From Nocardioides jensenii JCM 1364 = NBRC 14755 (GTDB lineage: Bacteria; Actinomycetota; Actinomycetes; Propionibacteriales; Nocardioidaceae), in assembly GCF_001552535.1 (NCBI RefSeq), contig NZ_BCRJ01000014.1:1-34323 (forward strand): 34,323 nt of DNA. The letters are read 5' to 3'. Positions within the stretch are counted from its first letter, which is position 1. Each line of letters opens with the position of its first letter. Positions 23,243 through 30,794 of the stretch are shown here, one piece after another. The notes under the pieces are model-generated. The model had not been told where the DNA came from. It worked only from the letters and a program-made list of their open reading frames with translations, and did no database searches. The position numbers and the translations under genes are program-made.

Positions 23243-24259
23243 CTAGTTCGCCCGGGTCTCGGTGGAGGCCCGGGCCACCAGCTCCGGTGTGAAGGTGATC
23301 TGCTGGTGCTTGTGGTCAGGATTCTCGACCTCGTCGAGGAGCAGCTCGGCCGCGGTGCGTCCGAGGCGGAGTCGGGGCTGACGCACGGAGGTGAGCGGCA
23401 CGGCCGCCGCGCCGGCGTACTCGATGTCGTCGAAGCCGACGATGGCGAGGTCGTCGGGGACCGAGACGCCGGTCGACACGCAGTGCTGCAGCAGGCCCAG
23501 GGCCAGCAGGTCGTTGGCACAGAAGGCCGCGGTCGGCCGGCGCGCTCCGGGGATACCGGCCAGGCGCTGGGCGGCCTGACGGCCCTCGCCGACGCTGAGC
23601 GCGGACGTGTCGATCCGCACGAGATTGCTCTCGTCGAGCCCGGCGTCGGAGAGTGCGGCGAGTGCGCCCGCATGGCGGTCACGCACCTGCCCGATGGATG
23701 GCGGCCCGCCGATGAAGGCGATGCGTTCGTGACCGCGGTCGAGGAGGTGCTCGAGGGCGAGGCGCCCACCGAGGACGTCGTCGACGGCGACGGAGCAGTG
23801 GGTGTCACCGATCCTGGTGCGGTCGACGATGACGATGGGGGTGCCGCGGCCGGAGATCTTGTCGAGCGCCGGCGCCTCCGGGTCGACCGGGGTGAGCAGG
23901 ATTCCGGCGACCCGCTGCTCCTCGAGTCGGTTGAGGTAGTTGGCCTCGCGGTCGGCGCGGTTGTCGCTGTTGCACATGTAGAGCGAGAGGTCGCGCGCCG
24001 CCAGGGTCTCCTCGACGCCGCGGGCGACGTCGGTGAAGAACGGGTTGGTCGCGTCGAGGACGACGTAGGCCAGCGTGCGTGAGCGGCCGGCTCGCAACTG
24101 CCGGGCGCTCTCGTTGGGCACGAAGCCGAGTTCGCCCATCACCTTCTCGACCCGCGCCCGGGTGCGCGGGCTCACCCGGTCGGGATGGTTGAGCACATTG
24201 GAGACAGTGCCGAGCGAGACGCCGGCCGCGGTGGCGATGTCCTTCACGCCGATTGCCAT
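23243..24259 (-). CDS. LacI-family transcriptional regulator, probable L-rhamnose repressor
   Basis: A 338-residue repressor. The LacI helix-turn-helix is at residues 5-25 (VKDIATAAGVSLGTVSNVLN), with hinge LRAGRSRTLAYVV (about 55-67) and a periplasmic-binding-like effector domain (65-330) with typical DATNPFFTDVARGVE, NRADREANYLNRLEEQRVAGILL, RGHERIAFIGGP and VGFDDIEYA motifs. It is divergent from the importer operon and convergent with the rhamnosidase. The most likely sites are the three TGAAAC-GTTTCA-like operators in the window. Rhamnose or a pathway intermediate should release it; the actual inducer is inferred. The start is ATG 24259, with GGGGAGG upstream. Confidence 0.9.
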   Translation of the reverse strand: MAIGVKDIATAAGVSLGTVSNVLNHPDRVSPRTRARVEKVMGELGFVPNESARQLRAGRSRTLAYVVLDATNPFFTDVARGVEETLAARDLSLYMCNSDNRADREANYLNRLEEQRVAGILLTPVDPEAPALDKISGRGTPIVIVDRTRIGDTHCSVAVDDVLGGRLALEHLLDRGHERIAFIGGPPSIGQVRDRHAGALAALSDAGLDESNLVRIDTSALSVGEGRQAAQRLAGIPGARRPTAAFCANDLLALGLLQHCVSTGVSVPDDLAIVGFDDIEYAGAAAVPLTSVRQPRLRLGRTAAELLLDEVENPDHKHQQITFTPELVARASTETRAN

Positions 24260-24292
24260 GGGTGCCTCCCCGTTCCGGAACTGTGTCGCGCC

Positions 24293-24317
24293 GTTTCAAT
24301 GCGTGTGGGTGACTGTA
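24293..24317 (-). promoter_or_regulatory. Possible lacI-type gene promoter with an operator half-site
   Basis: On the reverse strand TACAGT (24317-24312) fits a -10 box. TTGAAAC (24299-24293), a half of the rhamnose operator, follows 12 bases later, but the second half is missing. Weak autoregulation is possible. Confidence 0.3.
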
Positions 24318-24372
24318 GCGCCCACGGCATCTACGCAGGTGGTGGGCGCACTGGGCAATTGTCGGGAAACCC

Positions 24373-24402
24373 TTGACGCTGTGGTGCCGATCACGTTACG
24401 TT
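24373..24402 (+). promoter_or_regulatory. Promoter of the rhamnose import/catabolic operon
   Basis: TTGACG (24373-24378), an 18-base spacer and TACGTT (24397-24402). The start point would be near 24409, at the edge of the operator. This promoter probably drives rhaT through rhaB. Confidence 0.65.
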
Positions 24403-24410
24403 ACCGAAAC

Positions 24411-24424
24411 TTGAAACCTTTCAA
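24411..24424. promoter_or_regulatory. LacI-type operator of the rhamnose operon
   Basis: TTGAAACCTTTCAA has perfect TTGAAA/TTTCAA arms around CC. It begins 8 bases after the -10 box, exactly as at 18061-18074, and ends 14 bases before the ribosome site of rhaT. Repressor binding here would block the whole operon. Confidence 0.7.
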
Positions 24425-24449
24425 TCCAATGTAGAACCGGAGGCAGAAG

Positions 24450-25967
24450 ATGCCCGCAGGAAGCGGCGAGGTCGTCCTCGAGCTCCGCGACGTCTCCAAG
24501 TCGTTCGGCCCGGTCGTGGCCCTGCGGTCCGGCAGCATCGAGGCACGGGCCGGGTCCATCCACGCACTGGTCGGCGAGAACGGCGCCGGCAAGTCGACGC
24601 TGGTCAAGATCGTCGCCGGTGTGCACCGACGCGACTCGGGGGAGTTCCTGCTCGGAGATGAGCCGGTGGACTTCTCCAGCACCGCTGAGTCCAAGGACGC
24701 CGGCGTCGCGGTGATCTACCAGGAGCCCACCCTGTTCCCCGACCTCACGGTCACCGAGAACATCTTCATGGGCCGGCAGCCGCTCGGACGTGGGCGTCGC
24801 ATCGACCGTCGTGCCATGCACCAGGAGGCAGAGTCACTCTTCACTCGTCTCGGGGTCCAGATCGACCCGCGCCGCCCCGCGCTCGGGCTGTCGATCGCCG
24901 ACCAGCAGATCCTCGAGATCGCCAAGGCGATCTCGCTCGACGCCCGGCTGCTGATCATGGACGAGCCGACCGCGGCCCTGAGCGGTGTCGAGGTCGACCG
25001 GCTCTTCGCCGTCGCCCGCAGCCTGCGCGACGAGGGTCGCGCGCTGATCTTCATCTCCCACCGCTTCGACGAGGTCTTCGGCCTCTGCGACACCATCACC
25101 GTGATGCGCGACGGCTCGTACGTCGACACGGTGGCCACCGACACCACCAACGTCGATGCGATCGTCGAGATGATGGTGGGTCGCGAGGTCGCGAACCTGT
25201 TCCCCAAGATCCCGGCCGACATCGGAGACCCGGTGCTGACCGTCGAGCACCTCAGCTCCACCGGTGTCTTCCACGACGTGAGCTTCGAGGTCCGCTCCGG
25301 CGAGATCGTCGGGCTGGCCGGGCTGGTCGGCGCGGGCCGCAGCGAGGTGGCCAGGGCCATCTTCGGTGTCGACTCCTACGACTCCGGAACCGTCACCCTC
25401 GCTGATCGTGCGATCCCCAAGCACAAGCCCAACGTGGCGATCCGGCGCGGCATCGCGTTCGTGCCGGAGGACCGGCGCAGGCAGGGGCTCGTCACCGAGG
25501 CATCGGTGGCCCGCAACATCTCCGGCGTGGTCCGGGGCGGGCTCGGCACCTTCGGTCTGCTCCGTGGCTCCGACGAGGGCAAGGCGGCGCGCCCGTGGGC
25601 GTCCCGGCTCGAGGTGAAGACCAGCGCCCTCGACGCCACCGCGGCCACCATGAGCGGCGGCAACCAGCAGAAGGTCGTCATCGCGAAGTGGCTCGCCACC
25701 AACCCGAAGCTGTTGATCATCGACGAGCCCACCCGCGGCATCGACGTCGGCACCAAGGCCGAGGTGCACCGACTGCTCTCCGAGCTGGCCGGGCAGGGGC
25801 TGGCGATCCTGATGATCTCCTCCGAACTTCCCGAGGTGCTCGGCATGGCCGACCGTGTGCTGGTCCTCTGCGAGGGGCGGCTCACCGCCGACATCCCGCG
25901 CGAGCAGGCCACACCCGAGGTCGTCATGAAGGCCGCCACGCAGACGCTGCAGGAGACCTCCGCATGA
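24450..25967 (+). CDS. rhaT: L-rhamnose ABC transporter ATP-binding protein
   Basis: A 505-residue double ATPase of the CUT2 (ribose/rhamnose) class, which powers import through the two following permeases. The first nucleotide domain (about 8-230) has Walker A GENGAGKST, Q-loop YQEPTLFPDLTV, signature LSIADQQ and Walker B LLIMDEP. The second (about 250-495) has a degenerate Walker A, GLVGAGRSE, with signature MSGGNQQ and Walker B LLIIDEP, as is normal for CUT2. ATG 24450 follows GGAGG by 6 bases. The stop overlaps the next start (ATGA). Rhamnose specificity comes from the operon, since rhaM, rhaI, the aldolase and rhaB all follow. Confidence 0.9.
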   Translation: MPAGSGEVVLELRDVSKSFGPVVALRSGSIEARAGSIHALVGENGAGKSTLVKIVAGVHRRDSGEFLLGDEPVDFSSTAESKDAGVAVIYQEPTLFPDLTVTENIFMGRQPLGRGRRIDRRAMHQEAESLFTRLGVQIDPRRPALGLSIADQQILEIAKAISLDARLLIMDEPTAALSGVEVDRLFAVARSLRDEGRALIFISHRFDEVFGLCDTITVMRDGSYVDTVATDTTNVDAIVEMMVGREVANLFPKIPADIGDPVLTVEHLSSTGVFHDVSFEVRSGEIVGLAGLVGAGRSEVARAIFGVDSYDSGTVTLADRAIPKHKPNVAIRRGIAFVPEDRRRQGLVTEASVARNISGVVRGGLGTFGLLRGSDEGKAARPWASRLEVKTSALDATAATMSGGNQQKVVIAKWLATNPKLLIIDEPTRGIDVGTKAEVHRLLSELAGQGLAILMISSELPEVLGMADRVLVLCEGRLTADIPREQATPEVVMKAATQTLQETSA

Positions 25968-27040
25968 GCGAGACCAGCCTCCGGCCCACCGGGGCCCTCC
26001 CCGGCACCGAGGCCGAGCGTCTCATCGAGCCGAGCAGCCAGTCGCCCGCGCAGCGCCTGTTCAACTCGGTGTTCCGCTCGCGCGAGATGTCGATCCTGTT
26101 GGTGCTGCTGCTGGTCATCGCGGCCGCCACCATCAAGACACCGAGCTTCCTGTTCAGCTCCAACTCCTGGCGTGACCTGTTGATCACGCCCTCGATCCTG
26201 CTGCTGCTCGCTGCCGGGCAGTCCGTCGTGATCATCACCCGCAACGTCGACCTCTCCGTCGGCTCGGTGCTGGCCTTCACGGCGTACCTCACCGGCCGGT
26301 TGTTCATCGACCACCCCGGAATCCCGATCCTCGCGGTCGTCGCTGCCGGCATGCTGGCCGGCGCGCTGCTGGGACTGGTCAACGGGCTGGTGGTCGCCGT
26401 CGGCAAGGTGCCGGCGCTGGTGATCACACTCGGCACGATGTACATCTACCGCGGCATCGTGCTCAGCTGGGCCGGCAGCGACCGCGTCAACGCCAGCGAC
26501 ATGCCCGAGGGGTTCCTCAGCCTCGGGACCAGATCAGTGATCGGCGTCCCGGTGCTGTTCATCGTGGCGGCGGTCGTGATCGGTGTCGTCGGCTACTACC
26601 TGCACTCCCACCGCGGGGGCCGCGAGCTCTACGCGATCGGGTCCGACCCGGACGCGGCCGTGCTCTACGGCCTGCCGGTGCGCCGCCGGGTGATCGCCGC
26701 GTTCGTCCTCAGTGGCGCCCTGGCCGGCCTGGCCGGCGTCGTCTACGCGGCCCGCTACGGCACGGTCAGCTCGGGGGCCGGCACCGGCATCGAGCTCGAG
26801 GCGGTGGCCGCCGTGGTCATCGGCGGGGTCGCGATCTTCGGTGGCAGCGGCACCGTGTGGGGAGCCTCGCTCGGCGCGATCCTGCTGGTCACCATCGACC
26901 GAGCACTGCCGATCCTCGGCATCCCCGACTTCTGGCAACGCGCGGTGGTCGGTGCCCTGATCCTCAGCGCCATCGTCCTCGACCGGATCCTCGCGCTCCG
27001 GCAGGCACGCAAGCTCGTCAAAGCAAGGGATGAGTCATGA
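25964..27040 (+). CDS. rhaP: L-rhamnose ABC transporter permease
   Basis: A 358-residue CUT2 permease with about 9-10 membrane helices starting near residue 42. Conserved segments include AAGQSVVIITRNVDLSVGSVLAF, LVVAVGKVPALVITLGTMYIYRG, GRELYAIGSDPDAAVLYGLPVRR (the cytoplasmic loop that meets the ATPase) and AAVVIGGVAIFGGSGTVWGASLGAI. The start overlaps rhaT by 4 bases and the end overlaps the second permease by 4. The N-terminal 40 residues are polar and cytoplasmic. Two different permease genes point to a heterodimeric channel, as in the Rhizobium rhaSTPQ system. Confidence 0.9.
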   Translation: MSETSLRPTGALPGTEAERLIEPSSQSPAQRLFNSVFRSREMSILLVLLLVIAAATIKTPSFLFSSNSWRDLLITPSILLLLAAGQSVVIITRNVDLSVGSVLAFTAYLTGRLFIDHPGIPILAVVAAGMLAGALLGLVNGLVVAVGKVPALVITLGTMYIYRGIVLSWAGSDRVNASDMPEGFLSLGTRSVIGVPVLFIVAAVVIGVVGYYLHSHRGGRELYAIGSDPDAAVLYGLPVRRRVIAAFVLSGALAGLAGVVYAARYGTVSSGAGTGIELEAVAAVVIGGVAIFGGSGTVWGASLGAILLVTIDRALPILGIPDFWQRAVVGALILSAIVLDRILALRQARKLVKARDES

Positions 27041-28128
27041 CAACGACGACAACGACCCTCCCACCCTCAGCGGACCCCCGGGACTACCCGACGTACGGCC
27101 GTCCCCTGTGGTGGCGCTGGTTGTTCACCCGTGAGTCCGCCGTGATCGCGTTGCTCGTGGCGATCTGGATCTACGCCCTCAACAACGTGGCGTTCTTCGA
27201 CGGCCCGCTCACCATCACGTTCCTGCTCCAGGACATGACGCCGATCCTGCTGATCGCGCTGCCGATGACGTTGATCATCATCACCGGCGAGATCGACCTG
27301 TCGGTGGCGAGCATCGTCGGTCTGAGCAGTGTGCTCGTCGGGGTGCTGCACCAGGACGGCTGGTCGATCCCGGCCGCGGGGGTCGCCGCGCTCGTCGTCG
27401 GCCTGCTGTGCGGCGCACTCAACGGCTTCCTGGTCGCCTACGTCGGACTCCCGTCGCTGGCGGTCACGATCGGCACGCTCGCGCTCTACCGCGGTCTCGC
27501 CGTCGGTCTGCTCGGCACCAAGGCCGTCACCGACTTCCCCGAGAAGTGGACGACGAAGGCCAAGGCCAACATCGGGGACACGCCCTACCCACAGGTGATC
27601 CTCATCGTGATCCTGCTGGCCCTGGTGTTCGCGATCCTCCTGCACTTCACGTCGTTCGGTCGTGGGGTCTACGACATCGGCCTGAACACCGAGGCGGCCC
27701 ACTTCACCGGCGTCAACGTGCGCCGTACCAAGCTGATTCTCTTCATGTTGGCCGGGGTCGTCTCGGCGCTGGCCGGCATCTACTACACGCTGCGGTTCGG
27801 CAGCTCCCGCGGCGACAACGCCACCGGGCTCGAGCTGCGCGTCATCGCCGCCGTCCTGCTCGGTGGCGTGTCCATCTTCGGTGGCCGTGGCCGCCTGCAC
27901 GGCGTCCTCGCCGGCGTCCTGCTGATCGGTGTCATCGCCAGCGCCCTGCGTCTGGAGCACTACACGGTCAACGTCATCAACATCATCATCGGCCTGCTCC
28001 TCGTGGTGTCGGTGATGTCCACCAGCGTCCTGGAATGGCTGTCGAAGACCGCCTCGACCAGACGGAACCAGCGGGGCCCGAGCCCCTCAGTCGCGCCGGT
28101 CGGCGTGGGAACAGAAGGAAGGCAATGA
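27037..28128 (+). CDS. rhaQ: L-rhamnose ABC transporter permease, second subunit
   Basis: A 363-residue CUT2 permease related to the one before it. It has about 9-10 membrane helices, with the family segments ALPMTLIIITGEIDLSVASIVGLSS, VAYVGLPSLAVTIGTLALYRGL, GRGVYDIGLNTEAAHFTGVNVRR and AAVLLGGVSIFGGRGRLHGVLAGV. The Thr-rich N-terminus (MTTTTTTLPP) and the C-terminal tail are polar. It is coupled to its neighbours by ATGA overlaps on both sides and should pair with RhaP to form the membrane channel. The P/Q naming follows gene order and could be swapped. Confidence 0.9.
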   Translation: MTTTTTTLPPSADPRDYPTYGRPLWWRWLFTRESAVIALLVAIWIYALNNVAFFDGPLTITFLLQDMTPILLIALPMTLIIITGEIDLSVASIVGLSSVLVGVLHQDGWSIPAAGVAALVVGLLCGALNGFLVAYVGLPSLAVTIGTLALYRGLAVGLLGTKAVTDFPEKWTTKAKANIGDTPYPQVILIVILLALVFAILLHFTSFGRGVYDIGLNTEAAHFTGVNVRRTKLILFMLAGVVSALAGIYYTLRFGSSRGDNATGLELRVIAAVLLGGVSIFGGRGRLHGVLAGVLLIGVIASALRLEHYTVNVINIIIGLLLVVSVMSTSVLEWLSKTASTRRNQRGPSPSVAPVGVGTEGRQ

Positions 28129-29147
28129 CCATGAAGTTGCAATCGAAGCGGGTGTCCGCGCTGGCGGCGATCCTGCTCAGCAGCGCGATGATCCTCACCG
28201 CCTGTGGTGGCGACGACGGCGGTGGTTCCTCCGATGAGGTGACCGTGACGTTCCTGCCCAAGAACCTCGGCAACCCCTACTTCGACACCAGCGACAAGGG
28301 CGGCAAGGCCGCGGTCGAGGAGTTCGGTGGGGAGTTCGCCGAGGTCGGTCCTCAGGAAGCCACCCCCGACGGCCAGGTCGAGTACATCAACACCGCGGCG
28401 CAGCAGCAGGTCAAGGCGCTCGTGGTCTCGGCCAATGACCCGAAGGCCATCTGCGACGCACTGAACCAGGCCCGCGACGCCGGCACGAAGGTCGTCACCT
28501 TCGACTCCGACACCGAGACCGACTGCCGCGACGCGTTCGTCAACCAGGCCAGCGCCGAGGGCATCGCCAAGGTGCAGGTCGAGATGATCGCCAAGGCAAT
28601 CGGCGACAAGGGCGAGATCGCGATCCTGTCGGCCTCCGCCAACGCGACGAACCAGAATGCCTGGATCAAGATGATGGAGGCGGAGCTCTCCGCCAGCCAC
28701 CCCGACATCAAGCTCGTCGACACCGTCTACGGCGACGACGACGACCAGACCTCCTTCGACAAGACCGCGGCGCTGCTTCAGTCGCACCCCAACCTCAAGG
28801 GCATCGTCTCGCCGACCACCGTCGGCATTGCCGCTGCCGCCCGCTACCTGTCGGACTCCGACAAGAAGGGCAAGGTCGCGCTGACCGGTCTGGGCACGCC
28901 GAACCAGATGCGTGAGTACGTCGAGAACGGCACCGTCGCCGAGTTCGCGCTGTGGAACCCCGAAGACCTCGGCTACCTGGCGGCGTACGTCGCCAAGGCC
29001 CTGGTCGACGGCGACATCAAGGGCGACGAGGGCGACACCTTCAAGGCCGGCAAGCTCGGTGACTACACCGTGGGTGCCGACGGCGAGGTGCTCCTGGGCG
29101 ACCCGTTCGTGTTCACCAAGGACAACATCGGGGACTTCAACTTCTGA
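28125..29147 (+). CDS. rhaS: L-rhamnose-binding lipoprotein of the ABC transporter
   Basis: A 340-residue extracellular sugar-binding lipoprotein. The signal peptide ends in a lipobox ILTAC with Cys27 as the lipidated residue, followed by a GGDDGGG linker. The mature part is a two-lobed periplasmic-binding protein: VTFLPKNLGNPYFDTSDKGGKAAVEEFG opens lobe one, VKALVVSANDPKAICDAL and TKVVTFDSDTETDCRDAFVNQ lie near the cleft, and LKGIVSPTTVGIAAAARYL is in lobe two. This resembles RhaS of the rhamnose CUT2 system. ATG 28125 overlaps the rhaQ stop; ATG 28131 is possible because GAAGG fits either. A hairpin follows the gene. Confidence 0.9.
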   Translation: MTMKLQSKRVSALAAILLSSAMILTACGGDDGGGSSDEVTVTFLPKNLGNPYFDTSDKGGKAAVEEFGGEFAEVGPQEATPDGQVEYINTAAQQQVKALVVSANDPKAICDALNQARDAGTKVVTFDSDTETDCRDAFVNQASAEGIAKVQVEMIAKAIGDKGEIAILSASANATNQNAWIKMMEAELSASHPDIKLVDTVYGDDDDQTSFDKTAALLQSHPNLKGIVSPTTVGIAAAARYLSDSDKKGKVALTGLGTPNQMREYVENGTVAEFALWNPEDLGYLAAYVAKALVDGDIKGDEGDTFKAGKLGDYTVGADGEVLLGDPFVFTKDNIGDFNF

Positions 29148-29170
29148 GTTCCGGCACACGTTCCCGAGGA

Positions 29171-29202
29171 CGCCGGCCGCTCAGTGGTTGGTCCGGCCGG
29201 CG
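29171..29202 (+). terminator. Intercistronic hairpin after rhaS
   Basis: A 9-pair GC stem (29171-29179 with 29194-29202) with a 14-base loop lies in the 111-base gap between rhaS and rhaM. No promoter is evident after it, so it is more likely a partial terminator or an mRNA stabiliser that raises transporter over enzyme expression than a full stop. Confidence 0.5.
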
Positions 29203-29258
29203 CCCTCGACTCCACCCCGTCCAACCCACCCAGACCGCAGTCCGCGAAGGAGATGACC

Positions 29259-29618
29259 ATGCAGCGCGCCTGTTTCCAGCTCCAGGTCAGGCCCGACCGG
29301 ATCGAGGAGTACGTCGCCCGTCATGCCGAGGTCTGGCCCGAGATGCTTGCGGCCCTCGTCGAACACGGCTGGCACAACTACTCCCTGTTCCTGCGCGACG
29401 ACGGCCTGCTGATCGGGTACGTCGAGACGCCCTCGATCGAGGATGCCGTCGCGGGGATGGCCACCACGGACGTGAACGCCCGCTGGCAGGCAGAGATGTC
29501 GCAGTTCTTCGAAGAGCTGGGCGATGCCCGGCCAGACACCGGTTTCGTCCAGCTTCGCGAGGTCTTCCACCTCGAGGACCAGCTCGGGCGCCCCACGGCG
29601 CACCGCACCAGCAAGTGA
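29259..29618 (+). CDS. rhaM: L-rhamnose mutarotase
   Basis: A 119-residue cytoplasmic enzyme that interconverts alpha- and beta-L-rhamnopyranose so the isomerase receives its preferred anomer. Family motifs are CFQLQVRPDRIEEYVARHAEVWPEML, with the active-site His in RHAEVWPE, and HNYSLFLRDDGLLIGYVE, then MATTDVNARWQAEM. Length is normal (about 105-120). An in-frame ATG at 29253 touches the GGAG site directly, while ATG 29259 lies 6 bases from it, so 29259 is chosen. It stands before rhaI (7-base gap) in the catabolic part of the operon. Confidence 0.9.
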   Translation: MQRACFQLQVRPDRIEEYVARHAEVWPEMLAALVEHGWHNYSLFLRDDGLLIGYVETPSIEDAVAGMATTDVNARWQAEMSQFFEELGDARPDTGFVQLREVFHLEDQLGRPTAHRTSK

Positions 29619-29625
29619 GAGAGAC

Positions 29626-30789
29626 ATGACGACCTTCGCAGACATCACCGAGCGCCTCGGGGCGCTCGCCATCGAGGTTCCCTCCTGGGCCTACGGCAAC
29701 TCGGGCACCCGGTTCAAGGTGTTCGGCAGCGCCGGCACTCCGCGGACCGTCCACGAGAAGATCGCCGACGCGGCCACGGTGCACCGCTTCACCGGGCTCG
29801 CGCCGTCGGTGGCCCTGCACATCCCCTGGGACCTCGTCGACGACTTCGGTGCGCTCAGGTCGTACGCCCAGGAGCAGGGCGTGGCGCTGGGCACGATCAA
29901 CAGCAACACCTTCCAGGACGACGACTACAAGCTCGGCAGCCTCACCCACGCCGACCCGAAGATCCGCGACAAGGCGGTCCAGCACAACCTCGACTGCATC
30001 GAGGTGATGACGCAGACGGGGTCTCGCGACCTCAAGATCTGGCTGGCTGACGGCACCAACTACCCGGGGCAGGGCGACATCCGGGCTCGTCAGGACTGGC
30101 TGGCCGAGAGCCTGGCGCGCATCTACGACCAGCTCGGCGACGACCAACGGATGGTGCTCGAGTACAAGTTCTTCGAGCCGGCGTTCTATCACACCGACGT
30201 CCCGGACTGGGGCACGTCGTACGCCCACGTCAGCGCTCTGGGCGACAAGGCGATGGTGTGCCTCGACACCGGTCACCATGCGCCCGGCACCAACATCGAG
30301 TTCATCGTGGCCCAGCTCCTGCGGCTCGGAAAGCTCGGCTCGTTCGACTTCAACAGCCGCTTCTACGCCGACGACGACCTGATCGTCGGCGCGGCCGACC
30401 CGTTCCAGCTGTTCCGGATCATGGTCGAGGTCATCCGCGGTGGCGGCTTCGGACCCGAGGGTGACGTCGCGCTGATGCTCGACCAGTGCCACAACATCGA
30501 GGACAAGGTGCCGGGCCAGATCCGCTCCGTGCTCAACGTGCAGGAGATGGCGGCGCGTGCACTGCTCCTGGACACCGACGCGTTGGCAATCGCCCGACGG
30601 GACGGCGACGTGCTGGCCGCGAACGAGATCTTCATGGACGCGTTCTACACCGACGTACGACGTGACCTGGCCGGCTGGCGCGAGGAGCGCGGGCTGCCGG
30701 CCGACCCGATGGCGGCCTATGCCGCCAGCGGCTATCAGCAGCAGATCGCGGCCGACCGCGTCGGCGGCAACCAGGCAGGATGGAACTGA
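29626..30789 (+). CDS. rhaI: L-rhamnose isomerase
   Basis: A 387-residue metal-dependent TIM-barrel isomerase converting L-rhamnose to L-rhamnulose. It belongs to the RhaI type (as in Pseudomonas stutzeri), not the E. coli RhaA type. Likely metal and substrate residues are Glu179 (VLEYKFFEP), Asp214 and His217/218 (CLDTGHHAPG) and Asp241 (SFDFNSRFYADDD). The N-terminal IEVPSWAYGNSGTRFKVF and the C-terminal AADRVGGNQAGWN are typical of the family. ATG 29626 lies 7 bases after rhaM. Specificity is supported by the adjacent mutarotase and rhamnulokinase genes. Confidence 0.92.
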   Translation: MTTFADITERLGALAIEVPSWAYGNSGTRFKVFGSAGTPRTVHEKIADAATVHRFTGLAPSVALHIPWDLVDDFGALRSYAQEQGVALGTINSNTFQDDDYKLGSLTHADPKIRDKAVQHNLDCIEVMTQTGSRDLKIWLADGTNYPGQGDIRARQDWLAESLARIYDQLGDDQRMVLEYKFFEPAFYHTDVPDWGTSYAHVSALGDKAMVCLDTGHHAPGTNIEFIVAQLLRLGKLGSFDFNSRFYADDDLIVGAADPFQLFRIMVEVIRGGGFGPEGDVALMLDQCHNIEDKVPGQIRSVLNVQEMAARALLLDTDALAIARRDGDVLAANEIFMDAFYTDVRRDLAGWREERGLPADPMAAYAASGYQQQIAADRVGGNQAGWN

Positions 30790-30794
30790 TCCCC

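Noticed and set aside
24291..24300. A fourth complete rhamnose operator before the LacI-type gene
   Set aside because: Only one half (GTTTCAA) is present; the left half does not match. Kept only as a low-confidence half-site.
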